A DNA stretch of 59,112 nucleotides, from the NCBI GenBank assembly GCA_001898415.1, contig MKTU01000077.1:32904-92015 (forward strand), given 5' to 3'. Origin of the DNA: Rhodanobacter sp. 67-28 (lineage in GTDB: Bacteria; Pseudomonadota; Gammaproteobacteria; Xanthomonadales; Rhodanobacteraceae). The translations under genes and the position numbers were made by a program. The notes beneath the pieces are model-generated. The model did no database searches. It was not told the DNA's origin and worked only from the letters and a program-made list of their open reading frames with translations. Shown here piece by piece: positions 35,172 through 44,000 of this stretch (position 1 is its first letter; the number at the start of each line of letters is the position of its first letter).

Positions 35172-36719
35172 ATGCGCCTCCCGGCCGCCTTCCGCCATTT
35201 CCTGCTCGGCCTGTGCGCCAGCGCCTTGCTGGTTGGCTCCGCCCTCGCGGCCACGCCGGCCACCGTGCAGATCCGCGTCGACGCGCAGGCCGCCGGCACG
35301 CCGTTCCCGCACTTCTGGGAAACCATGTTCGGCTCCGGCCGCGCCTCGCTGTCGCTGCGCGACGATTACCGCAAGGACCTGGACGCCGTGCGCGAGGCTA
35401 CCGGCCTCAGCTACATCCGCTTCCACGGCATCTTCGACCACGACGTGGGCATGGTGAACCGCGACCCGGACGGCTCGATCCGCTACAACTTCTCCTACAT
35501 CGACCAGATCTACGACGGCCTGCTCGAGCACGGCGTGAAGCCCTTCATCGAGCTGGGCTTCATGCCGCCGGCACTGACCTCCGACCCGAACGAGCTGCAG
35601 GAGTTCTGGTATCACCCCAACCGCGCGCCGCCGAAGAACTACGCCGAGTGGGACGCGATGATCACCGCCTTCGCCCGCCACCTGGTCGCGCGTTACGGCA
35701 TCGACGAGGTAGCCAGTTGGTACTTCGAGGTGTGGAACGAGCCGAACATCGGCTTCTGGGCCGGCGAGCCGAAGCAGTCCACCTACTACACGCTGTACGA
35801 CCAAACCGCCCGCGCGCTGAAGGCGGTGAGCCCACGCCTGCGCGTCGGCGGGCCGGCCACCGCACAGGGCGCGTGGGCCACGGATTTCCTGGCGCACACG
35901 AAAAAGAACAACGTGCCGGTCGATTTCCTCAGCACCCACGTCTACGGCGACGACACCGCGCAGAACGTGTTCCACAGCGACGAGCACATCCCGCGCCGCG
36001 ACATGGTCTGCCGCACGGTGGACAAGGTGCACAAGGAGATCCTCGCCTCGCCCTACCCGCAGATGCCGCTGGTGTTCAGCGAGTACAACGCCAGCTACGC
36101 CAACCTGCCCAACGTCACCGACACCGTGTTCATGGGGCCGTGGATGGCCAACACGATCCGCGAGTGCGCCGGCAAGATCCAGATCATGAGCTACTGGTCG
36201 TTCTCCGACGTGTTCGAGGAACAGGGCATCGTGCGCAATCCATTCTACGGCGGCTTCGGCCTGATCGCCGCGCGACGCATCCCCAAGCCCGCATTCAACG
36301 CCTTCGCGATGCTGCACAAGCTGGGCGATCGCCAGCTGAAATCGGACTCCGACTCGGCCCTGGTGACCAGGCGCGACGACGGCACCGTGGTACTGGCACT
36401 GTGGAACTACGCCCCGCCGGTGGGCGACACCGCCAGCTACACGCCCGGCAAGCCCCGGGGCACGAACAGGCATTTCAGCGTCGACGTGCGCAACCTCGCC
36501 GCCAGCGCCCATGCCACCGTGTGGCGGCTGGACGAAAACCACGGCAACGCGGTAGCCGCGTTCGACCAGATGGGTCGCCCGGACTTCCCCAGCCGCGCGC
36601 AGATCGCCGCCTTGCGCAAGGCCGGCGAGATGGCGCCGCCGCAGCGCGTCGAACTGCATGATGGCAAGCTGCAGCTCGACATTCCGCCGCAGGGGCTGGT
36701 GGTGGTCGAGTTGCGCTGA
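35172..36719 (+). CDS. Secreted GH39 beta-xylosidase-type enzyme
   Basis: 515 aa. A signal peptide occupies residues 1-26. The GH39 TIM barrel shows acid/base Glu in WYFEVWNEPNIGFW and nucleophile Glu in PLVFSEYNASYANLP, with the family-typical YIRFHGIFDHDVGM and WSFSDVFEEQG. A C-terminal beta-sandwich closes the protein. It probably releases xylose from xylan or related glycosides. It is convergent with the halogenase gene. Confidence 0.9.
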   Translation: MRLPAAFRHFLLGLCASALLVGSALAATPATVQIRVDAQAAGTPFPHFWETMFGSGRASLSLRDDYRKDLDAVREATGLSYIRFHGIFDHDVGMVNRDPDGSIRYNFSYIDQIYDGLLEHGVKPFIELGFMPPALTSDPNELQEFWYHPNRAPPKNYAEWDAMITAFARHLVARYGIDEVASWYFEVWNEPNIGFWAGEPKQSTYYTLYDQTARALKAVSPRLRVGGPATAQGAWATDFLAHTKKNNVPVDFLSTHVYGDDTAQNVFHSDEHIPRRDMVCRTVDKVHKEILASPYPQMPLVFSEYNASYANLPNVTDTVFMGPWMANTIRECAGKIQIMSYWSFSDVFEEQGIVRNPFYGGFGLIAARRIPKPAFNAFAMLHKLGDRQLKSDSDSALVTRRDDGTVVLALWNYAPPVGDTASYTPGKPRGTNRHFSVDVRNLAASAHATVWRLDENHGNAVAAFDQMGRPDFPSRAQIAALRKAGEMAPPQRVELHDGKLQLDIPPQGLVVVELR

Positions 36720-36756
36720 GGTCGGAGCCCGGCGCGCATCGCGCGCGCCGGAGGCG

Positions 36757-38349
36757 TCAACCGCCGACTGCCACCGGTTCGCCTGTGCGAACCGGATTTC
36801 GCTGCGCATGTTGCCGGCACAACTGCTCCACCAGCGCCCGGTGATCCGGCAGATCCTGCAGCGCGCGCCCCGCCACCTGCTGGATCATCGCGAACTCGCG
36901 CCGCGCCTCGTCCATCTGCGGGTAGGCGCTGCGGGCGTGCTCCAGGTCGGTCCTGAACTCCATGCCATAGAGCACGTACTGCCAGCTCGCCGGCATGAAC
37001 ATTTCCAGGTCGGTGACGAAGTCCAGCCGGTGCGGCGGGCGACACCGCCACAATTGCAGGCGATCGCGCAGCGTCTGCGGAATGCTGGCCGGGTTGGCGT
37101 TGTCGATCCAGAACGCCGAGTCGCGCCGCTGCGACAGGCAGTAATGCATCTTGATGAAGTCGATGATGCGCTCGTAGCGCGCCACCATCATTTCGTTGAA
37201 GCGCCGTGCCGTGCGCTCCATGTCGTCGTGATCGGCCGGGAACAGGTGGGTCAGCATGCACACCGCCAGCTCGACCAGCGCGATGCCGGTGGATTCCAGC
37301 GGTTCCACGAACCCGCCGGCCAGACCGACCGCCACGCAGTTCCCGCGCCAGTGTTCCGGGCGATAGCCGGTCTCGAACTGCAGGTGCTGGGCTTCGAGCG
37401 CATCGGCCGCCGCACCGACGTAACGGCGCGCGATCTCCTCGGCCTGCGTGGCATCCATGTGCCGGGACGAATAGACGTGGCCGATGCCGCGGCGCTTCTG
37501 CAGGCCGATGTCCCAGACCCATCCCGCCGGCTGCGCCGTGGCCCGGGTATACGGCAGGATCGGCGTGTCCGGTGCCGGATACGGCACCTGCAAGGCCACC
37601 GCGCGATCGACGAACAGCACGTCGCGGCGACTGCGGAACGCCGATCGCATGGCGCCGCCGATCAGGCTGCCGCGCAGGCCGGTGCAATCCACGTAGAGGT
37701 CGGCCGAGAGCGCACCGAGCTCGGTGGTGACCACCCGCGCGATATTGCCCCGCTCGTCCAGCTCCGTGCGTTCGACCGTCGCCAGATGGCGCTTCACGCC
37801 CAGGCCCTGGCCGTGCTCGGCCAGGGTGGCGGCGAAGGCGGCCGCGTCGAAATGGTAGGCATGGTTCATCGGTGCCTGGTAATCGGCATCGGAGGCGTGC
37901 TTTGGTGCGCGCCCGTGATCGACCAGCCGGCTCTGCATGGTCACCGCTTCGGCGAACGGCGTGCCTTCGGGGGCGGCGCCCAGCAACCAGTAAGGCAACA
38001 GCTCGGGACTGCCCGGCCGACGGCTGGGCGTGTTGAACGGATGGAAGAAACGATCCGCTCCCGGCATGCCCGGCGGCCGCACCCAGTTGACGTACTGGAT
38101 GCCCTGCTTGAACGTCGCCGTGGCGCCGACCAGGAACCGGCGTTCGTCCAGGCCGATCGCCGCCAGCGTGCCCCGGATCGAGGGAAAGGTCGCCTCGCCC
38201 ACGCCGAGCAGGCGGATGTTCGGCGACTCGACCAGCTCCACCTGGACGCTCTCCGGCGCCGTGCTGTTCATCGCCTTGGCCAGGTAGCAGGCGGCCAGCC
38301 AGCCGGCCGTGCCACCCCCGACGACCAGCACCTTCTTGAGACGTGGCAT
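36757..38349 (-). CDS. Flavin-dependent tryptophan-halogenase-family protein
   Basis: 530 aa. N-terminal FAD motif GGGTAGWLAACYLA, then LGVGEATFPSIRG and the conserved Lys in ATFKQGIQYVNW. The WxWxIP signature is degenerate (GWVWDIGLQ), while VEPLESTGIALVE retains the catalytic Glu region. Relatives near TBDRs in Xanthomonas and Brevundimonas (BrvH type) can halogenate indoles in vitro, but their natural substrate is unclear. GGGGAG precedes the ATG. It is divergent from the TBDR, with two operators between, which suggests co-regulation. Confidence 0.85.
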   Translation of the reverse strand: MPRLKKVLVVGGGTAGWLAACYLAKAMNSTAPESVQVELVESPNIRLLGVGEATFPSIRGTLAAIGLDERRFLVGATATFKQGIQYVNWVRPPGMPGADRFFHPFNTPSRRPGSPELLPYWLLGAAPEGTPFAEAVTMQSRLVDHGRAPKHASDADYQAPMNHAYHFDAAAFAATLAEHGQGLGVKRHLATVERTELDERGNIARVVTTELGALSADLYVDCTGLRGSLIGGAMRSAFRSRRDVLFVDRAVALQVPYPAPDTPILPYTRATAQPAGWVWDIGLQKRRGIGHVYSSRHMDATQAEEIARRYVGAAADALEAQHLQFETGYRPEHWRGNCVAVGLAGGFVEPLESTGIALVELAVCMLTHLFPADHDDMERTARRFNEMMVARYERIIDFIKMHYCLSQRRDSAFWIDNANPASIPQTLRDRLQLWRCRPPHRLDFVTDLEMFMPASWQYVLYGMEFRTDLEHARSAYPQMDEARREFAMIQQVAGRALQDLPDHRALVEQLCRQHAQRNPVRTGEPVAVGG

Positions 38350-38409
38350 GGATTTTCTCCCCTGCTGCCATGCAGCAAGCAAATTCGCGATATTCGCAGT
38401 AGCATCCGA

Positions 38410-38425
38410 TTGACAGCGCTGTCAT
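38410..38425. promoter_or_regulatory. Operator TTGACAGCGCTGTCAT (halogenase/TBDR site 1)
   Basis: A 16-bp palindrome with an AGCGCT centre, 61 bp from the halogenase start. It pairs with a second copy 23 bp away (about two helical turns). Confidence 0.8.
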
Positions 38426-38432
38426 ATTGAAG

Positions 38433-38448
38433 TTGACAGCGCTATCAA
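38433..38448. promoter_or_regulatory. Operator TTGACAGCGCTATCAA (halogenase/TBDR site 2)
   Basis: One mismatch from a perfect palindrome, 42 bp before the TBDR ATG. Same family as 38410 and 43941. This is the expected operator type for LacI-family members with a CcpA-like recognition helix. Confidence 0.8.
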
Positions 38449-38489
38449 TCAGCCTACCGCAAGCTCACGATATTGGGGAGAGGGAGACC

Positions 38490-40910
38490 ATGAAACTTCG
38501 CTATTCCGCGCTGTACATCGCCGTGACCGCTGTATTTGCATCGGCCGCGGTCCACGCGGCAGGCCAGCAGGCAAGCCAGCCGACGGAGAAAGCTCCCTCC
38601 GCCAGCAAGGTCAAGAACCTGGATGCCGTCCAGGTCACCGCGACCAAGCGCGAGACGCCGCTGCAGAAAACCCCGATCGCCATCACCGCGATCGGCGGCG
38701 ACACGCTCGACAAGGAGCGCGTCATGACGGTGCAGGACCTGACCAAACTGGTGCCCGGCCTGCAAGGCACTGCGCAGGGCGACCACGGCGTGGTCACGCT
38801 GACCTTGCGCGGCATCGGCAACGACAGCGCCAAGACCGAGTATGCCGATCCGGAGGTCGCCACCTTCGTCGACGGCGTGTACACCCCGCGTGCCGAGGCC
38901 GCCGCGAGCCTGCTGCTGGACATGGACAGCGTGGAAGTGCTGCGCGGCCCGCAGGGCACGTTGTGGGGCCGCAACTCCACCGCCGGCGCGATCAGCTTCA
39001 ATACCGTCAAGCCCGACATCGATGGCGGTTTCTACGGCAACGGCAGCATCGGGCTGGGCAACTACAACCAGAGCGGCGTGCGCGCGGCGATGAACCTGCC
39101 GATCAGCAACACCTTCGCGATGCGCGTGGCCGCCGTGCACGAACAGCACGATGGCTACGTCGACTACCAGAACCCGGTGGGGCAGATCCCGACGCTGGCG
39201 CAGCAGCAGGCCAACTATCTCGCCTCCGGCGGCGATCCGGCCAATTTCCGGCCGATCGACACCAACCTGTTCGTGCAGAAGGGCCCGAAGTACAACTCCC
39301 AGGACCAGTCCGCCGCGCGCGTGAGCGCCCGCTGGCGGCCCAGCGACAGCTTCCTGTGGGATCTGTCGTACGAGTACTTCAAGGATCGCGGCACGCCGGG
39401 CATGAACCTGATGCAGCATCCGCGTGCGGGGCAGGATTTCTGGTCCGCGCTGATCGACGTGGCGCCGTACCTGGACCGCAGCTCGCACTCGGTACGCAGC
39501 CGGATGGACTGGGTCATCAACGACAACCTCGAACTGACCTACGTGGCGGGCTTCAACCGCTACTCGGGCAAGAGCGACTTCGACCAGGACGGCGGCGTCA
39601 ACGTGCCGACCAGTTTCACCACCAACGGCGTGTACCAGGAAGACCGCACCAACCATTCCAACTATCTCAGCTCCAGCCACGAGTTCAACCTCAAGTCCCG
39701 CGGCGACAACACGCTGGACTGGATTCTCGGCGCGTACTACGAGCACGAGAACAACAACATCCGCTTCGACATCCCGATCATGAACGGCACCCAGCAGGGC
39801 ACCGTCAGCTGGCAGGGTTCCTTCATCCAGCCGGAGGAACGGGTCACCGCCACCGCCGCCTTCGCCCAGGCCACCTGGAACATGAGCGACAGCTGGCACC
39901 TCACCGGCGGCGCGCGCTGGTCGCACGACAAGCGCGAGAACCGCGGCGGCGTCAACTGGGGCTGGGCCTACGACCCGGCCTACCCGCAGCAGCCCATCTC
40001 GCCCGGCCAGCAGCCCGGCGATGTCGGCTTCGCCATCAGCCAGCACAACGACGCCACCTACAGCAAGAGCAAGCCCACCTGGCTGCTGCGCATCAACCAT
40101 GACGTCGGCGCCAACAGCATGATCTACGCGAGCGTATCGACCGGCTACAAATCCGGCGGCACCCAGGACGGCGGTGCCCTGTACCAGCCCGAGACGCTGA
40201 CCAACTACGAGATCGGCGCCAAGCTCGCGTTCCTCGACGGCCACCTGACCTGGAACAGCGCCGCGTATTACGAAGTGTTCAAGAACTACCAGTTGTCGGC
40301 ACCGGTCACCTATCCCGATGGTTCGCACGGGCTCGGCTTCTCCAACGTCGGCGGCAAGACCAAGGTGGCCGGCTTCGAATCGGAGCTGGCCTGGCAGTCG
40401 ACCAACGACCGCGCCAACCTCGTGTTGTCCTTGATCCCCGAGAAGAAGCTGGGCACGGAGAAGTACGCCGCCAGCAACGACTACTACGTGCCGACGATCT
40501 GCCCGCCGGAGTCGACCATCAGCAACAACTGCATGGACATTTCCGGCAACGACCTGCCGCACGCCCCCAACGTGTCGCTCACCGCCATCTACGAGCACGA
40601 CTTCGTGCTGGGCAGCGGCGGCCGCCTGACGCCGCGGATCAGCGCGCAGTACCAGAGCGCCCAGTGGCTCAGCTGGTTCAACTTCGGCGCAGGCGACAAG
40701 CAGAAGGCCTACGCGCGCGGCGATCTCTCGCTGCGTTACACCGAGCCCGGCGACAAGTGGTACATCAACGCCTACGTGCAGAATGTCACCGACGGCAAGG
40801 TGAAGAGCAACGCGGCAGGCAGCACCCTGCTCGCCGACGGCAGCGTGGCGTTCACCTCCCAGTACCTGCCGCCACGCACCTACGGCGTGCAGTTCGGGTT
40901 CTGGTTCTAA
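38490..40910 (+). CDS. TonB-dependent outer-membrane receptor, beta-glycoside locus
   Basis: 806 aa. A signal peptide occupies residues 1-24 (LYIAVTAVFASAAVHA). TonB box-like VQVTATKRE, plug (ITAIGGDTLDKERVMTVQDLTKLVPGLQG, GIGNDSAKTEYADPEVATFVDGVY, VEVLRGPQGTLWGRNSTAGAI), then a large barrel ending YGVQFGFWF. It is different in sequence from the TBDR at 19 kb. Uptake of xylo- or gluco-oligosaccharides is inferred from the halogenase, GH3 and GH39 neighbours. A strong terminator follows. Confidence 0.93.
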   Translation: MKLRYSALYIAVTAVFASAAVHAAGQQASQPTEKAPSASKVKNLDAVQVTATKRETPLQKTPIAITAIGGDTLDKERVMTVQDLTKLVPGLQGTAQGDHGVVTLTLRGIGNDSAKTEYADPEVATFVDGVYTPRAEAAASLLLDMDSVEVLRGPQGTLWGRNSTAGAISFNTVKPDIDGGFYGNGSIGLGNYNQSGVRAAMNLPISNTFAMRVAAVHEQHDGYVDYQNPVGQIPTLAQQQANYLASGGDPANFRPIDTNLFVQKGPKYNSQDQSAARVSARWRPSDSFLWDLSYEYFKDRGTPGMNLMQHPRAGQDFWSALIDVAPYLDRSSHSVRSRMDWVINDNLELTYVAGFNRYSGKSDFDQDGGVNVPTSFTTNGVYQEDRTNHSNYLSSSHEFNLKSRGDNTLDWILGAYYEHENNNIRFDIPIMNGTQQGTVSWQGSFIQPEERVTATAAFAQATWNMSDSWHLTGGARWSHDKRENRGGVNWGWAYDPAYPQQPISPGQQPGDVGFAISQHNDATYSKSKPTWLLRINHDVGANSMIYASVSTGYKSGGTQDGGALYQPETLTNYEIGAKLAFLDGHLTWNSAAYYEVFKNYQLSAPVTYPDGSHGLGFSNVGGKTKVAGFESELAWQSTNDRANLVLSLIPEKKLGTEKYAASNDYYVPTICPPESTISNNCMDISGNDLPHAPNVSLTAIYEHDFVLGSGGRLTPRISAQYQSAQWLSWFNFGAGDKQKAYARGDLSLRYTEPGDKWYINAYVQNVTDGKVKSNAAGSTLLADGSVAFTSQYLPPRTYGVQFGFWF

Positions 40911-40960
40911 GGAGCCATTCGTTTCACCGGCGACAGGCCCCTCCCCTGCGGTCGCCACTG

Positions 40961-40990
40961 GATGCCCCGGCAACGGGGCATCCTTTTTTT
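40961..40990 (+). terminator. Rho-independent terminator of the TBDR
   Basis: GATGCCCCG/CGGGGCATC stem with GCAA loop (40961-40982) followed by CTTTTTTT. Canonical. Confidence 0.95.
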
Positions 40991-41020
40991 GGCCCGTCGA
41001 CGATTGCGCCGGGGCGGGCG

Positions 41021-41314
41021 ATGCCTTCACGAAGGCAAGAGCCGGCGGGCGGTGCCCGCCCTGCGCCGAGCGTCGGCAACTTCGCCTGGATTCGGTTGCG
41101 AACAGCACGTAGGGCGGGCAATGCCCGCCGCTTTCTGCCATGCCGTCACAAAGGCAAGAGCCGGCGGGCGGTGCCCGCCCTACGCGGAGCGTCGGCAACT
41201 TCGCCCGGGTTCGGTTGCGAACGGCACGTAGGGCGGGCAATGCCCGCCGCTTTCTGCCATGCCGTCACGAAGGCAAGAGCCGGGGGGGGGGCGGTGCCCG
41301 CCCTACGCGGAGCG
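41021..41314. repeat. 119-bp tandem repeat, 2.5 copies
   Basis: Units begin at 41021, 41140 and 41259 with ATGCCxTCACxAAGGCAAGA. Each full unit contains two GGGCGG/CCGCCC hairpins. The third unit is cut after 56 nt. A run of ten G (41282-41291) replaces the GGCGGG of the other units. Related single units occur at 12549. Confidence 0.9.
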
Positions 41315-41327
41315 GAACCAAATGGCG

Positions 41328-43886
41328 TCAATGCGCCTTGCAGGCCAGCGTCCTGTCCGCCACGGTGCCCAGCGCGACCTCGGTGAGGACAATGCTTTCG
41401 CCACGGCTGCTGGTCCACTCGAATGGCCGATCCAACTTGCTCATGTCGGCGCCCGCATCGCGGAAGCACTTCAGCGGAATGCCCACACGCAGCCACTGCC
41501 CGCGCGGCAGCGCCGCGAGTTGGGAGCCGATCGAAACCCCGGCGCCGCAGCCCTTGCCGCAGGCGACGCCGAGGGTCGTGCCGCGGGGCGACAGCGCATC
41601 GATGCGCAGGGTGGCCACCAGCATCACGTCGCCATTGGTCTGGCGATCCAGGTCCAGCGGCGAGCTGCTCGCCAGCGCGGCGGTCGCCGTGCCGGCAGCG
41701 GACCAGCTCAAGCGTCGCGCGTCTTCCTGCGCCTTGTAGTCGAGGGCGGCCACTTGCAGGCTGCCGTCGCCGGTGGCGGCAGGCGCCGACGATACGGTGT
41801 CGCTTTCGCCGTTGGCCGCCGTCAGTTGCAAGGCGAAACCGTGCGCCGCCTGGCCGCGCACGAAGTACACCCCGGCGCGCTCGTCATCCAGCGCCACGCC
41901 GGCCTGCTCCGGCAAGGTGCCCAGCTCGCGGTGATCGGCATAGCTCAGGCCATAGCCATAGGGGAATTGCGGGTGGTAATCCGGCTGCCCCACGTTGAGC
42001 GGTGTCTGGATCGCCGTGCGCGGCCACGAATAGGGCAGCTTGCCGTGGAAGTCGTAGTCGATCGAGCCGTCGCGCTTGCGCAGCAGCACGTCGGCGATGC
42101 CCTCGCCCTCGCTGCCGGGCAGCCATGCCACCACGAAAGCATCGGAGGCGTTGATCTCGCGATTCATCCACAACGGCCGGCCGGTGATGAACAGGGCCAC
42201 CACCGGAACGCCCCGATCATGCAGGCGGCGCAGCAGGTCGAGGTCGTGATCGTTTCCGGGCTTGTAGGCAAGGTTGGGCAGGTCGCCCTGGAACTCGGCA
42301 TAGGGATCCTCGCCGAACACCACGATGGCGGCGTCGGGCTTCTGCCTGTAACTGCCGTCGACCGACAGCACCGCCGTGCCGCCCGCGGCACGCACCTGCG
42401 CATCGATGCCGGCCCAGATCGAGGTCGCGCCAGGGAAGTTCGCGTTGGTGAGGCCGGTGCCTTGCCAGGTCAGGGTCCAGCCACCGTTCTGCTTGGAGAT
42501 GTTGTCCGCGCCATCGCCGGCGACCAGGATGCGCTTGCGCGGGTCCAGCGGCAGCAGGGCGTGGTTGTTCTTCAGCAGCACCAGCGACTCGCGCACGGCG
42601 CGCCGCGCCACGGCCCGATGCGCGGCGCTGCCGATCACCTGCGCCGATGAGCGGGCCAGCGGATTTTGGCTGGGCAAGCCTTGCTTGAACATGCCCAGGC
42701 GCATCTTCACCCGCAGGATGCGGCTGACCGCGTCGTCCACGCGGCTCATCGGGATCGCGCCGGACTTCACCTCGGCCAGCGTGTTGCGGTACAGCCCCTT
42801 CCAGGAATCGGGCGCCTCCAGCATGTCCAGGCCGGCGTTGTAGGCGGCGGCGCAATCCTCGTTGGTGCAGCCGGGCACCTGGCCATGCGCGTTCCAGTCG
42901 CCCAGCACGATGCCGTCGAAACCCATGCGCTTTTTCAGCACGTCGGTGATCAGCGCCTTGTTGCCGGCCATCTTCACCCCGTTCCAGCTGGAGAAGGACA
43001 CCATCACCACCTGCACGCCGGCGCGGATGGCCGGCGGATAGCCCGCGCCATGCACGTCGCGCAGCACCGCCTCGCTGACTTCCGCGTCGCCCTGGTCCTT
43101 GCCGTCCCTGGTGCCGCCGTCGCCAATGAAATGCTTGGCGGTGGCGATCACGTGATTCGCATCGAGGAACTGCGGCGTGCCGACCGCGCCCTCCAGCCCG
43201 GTCACGATCTGCGAGGCGTATGCCGCCACCAGTGTCGGGTTTTCCGAATAGCCCTCGTAGGCGCGGCCCCAGCGACTGTCGCGCGGCACGGTCAGGGTGG
43301 GGGCGAAGGTCCAGTTGATGCCGCTGGCGCGCAGCTCCCGCGCGGTGACCTTGCCGATGTCGCGCAGCAGTTCGGGATCGCGCGTGGCGCCCAGGCCCAC
43401 GTTCTGCGGAAACAACGTGCTGCCGACCAGGTTGTTGTGACCGTGCACGGCGTCGATGCCGAACAGCACCGGGATCGCGGGGCGCCCGTCGGAGCGCTCC
43501 AGCGAGGCGCGATGGAACGCGTCGGCCAGCTTCTTCCACTGCGCCGCGGTGCCGTACTCGCCACCGTCGGGGCCGGAATTGCCGCCGGCCAGGATCGAGC
43601 CGAGGCGGTACTGGCGCACGTCCTCCGGCGTCACGTACTTGATGTCGGCCTGGATCATCTGGCCGACCTTGTCCTCCACCGACATGCGATCCAGCAACGC
43701 CTTCACCCGTGCGTCCAGCGCGGGGTCGGCCGGCAACGGCGAGCTCACCCTGGGCCACAGCTGCGGATGCACGGTGGTCGAGGGGCTGACGGCATGGGCC
43801 GGCACGGCAAGGAGCAAGGTGCCAGCGATCGAAACGACCACAAGACGGCAGGGCAGGCCCCGGATCGGGCGAAAGGACTGTGGCAC
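41328..43886 (-). CDS. Secreted GH3 beta-glucosidase
   Basis: 852 aa exported GH3. A signal peptide lies at about residues 1-33 (CRLVVVSIAGTLLLAVPAHA). The GH3 N-domain (DALDARVKALLDRMSVEDKVGQMIQADI-like start, GIDAVHGHNNL, AKHFIGDGGT) contains the nucleophile Asp in FDGIVLGDWNAHG. The C-domain (ESLVLLKNNHALLPL, FGYGLSYAD-like) and a C-terminal beta extension (about 650-852) follow. GTG at 43886 is chosen for its GGAG and signal peptide; the upstream extension would overlap the operator. Cleaves beta-glucosides. Confidence 0.93.
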   Translation of the reverse strand: MPQSFRPIRGLPCRLVVVSIAGTLLLAVPAHAVSPSTTVHPQLWPRVSSPLPADPALDARVKALLDRMSVEDKVGQMIQADIKYVTPEDVRQYRLGSILAGGNSGPDGGEYGTAAQWKKLADAFHRASLERSDGRPAIPVLFGIDAVHGHNNLVGSTLFPQNVGLGATRDPELLRDIGKVTARELRASGINWTFAPTLTVPRDSRWGRAYEGYSENPTLVAAYASQIVTGLEGAVGTPQFLDANHVIATAKHFIGDGGTRDGKDQGDAEVSEAVLRDVHGAGYPPAIRAGVQVVMVSFSSWNGVKMAGNKALITDVLKKRMGFDGIVLGDWNAHGQVPGCTNEDCAAAYNAGLDMLEAPDSWKGLYRNTLAEVKSGAIPMSRVDDAVSRILRVKMRLGMFKQGLPSQNPLARSSAQVIGSAAHRAVARRAVRESLVLLKNNHALLPLDPRKRILVAGDGADNISKQNGGWTLTWQGTGLTNANFPGATSIWAGIDAQVRAAGGTAVLSVDGSYRQKPDAAIVVFGEDPYAEFQGDLPNLAYKPGNDHDLDLLRRLHDRGVPVVALFITGRPLWMNREINASDAFVVAWLPGSEGEGIADVLLRKRDGSIDYDFHGKLPYSWPRTAIQTPLNVGQPDYHPQFPYGYGLSYADHRELGTLPEQAGVALDDERAGVYFVRGQAAHGFALQLTAANGESDTVSSAPAATGDGSLQVAALDYKAQEDARRLSWSAAGTATAALASSSPLDLDRQTNGDVMLVATLRIDALSPRGTTLGVACGKGCGAGVSIGSQLAALPRGQWLRVGIPLKCFRDAGADMSKLDRPFEWTSSRGESIVLTEVALGTVADRTLACKAH

Positions 43887-43940
43887 GTGAGGCTCCAGGC
43901 TGGCTCGCGCGCAAGGCGCGGAAGCCGCAGCGTGACACAA

Positions 43941-43956
43941 TTGACAGCGCTGTCAA
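43941..43956. promoter_or_regulatory. Operator TTGACAGCGCTGTCAA (GH3 site)
   Basis: Perfect 16-bp palindrome, 55 bp before the GH3 start and just after the LacI-family gene end. Identical in core to the halogenase/TBDR sites. Confidence 0.85.
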
Positions 43957-44000
43957 TTTGCAGGGCAACATCGCCGCGGAGCGGGCTCGCGGCGGCCAAT

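Noticed and set aside
38454..41240. 928-codon open frame antisense to the TBDR
   Set aside because: Low-complexity Val/Gly/Ala/Arg translation without recognisable domains; the sense TBDR is complete with signal peptide and C-terminal aromatic residue.
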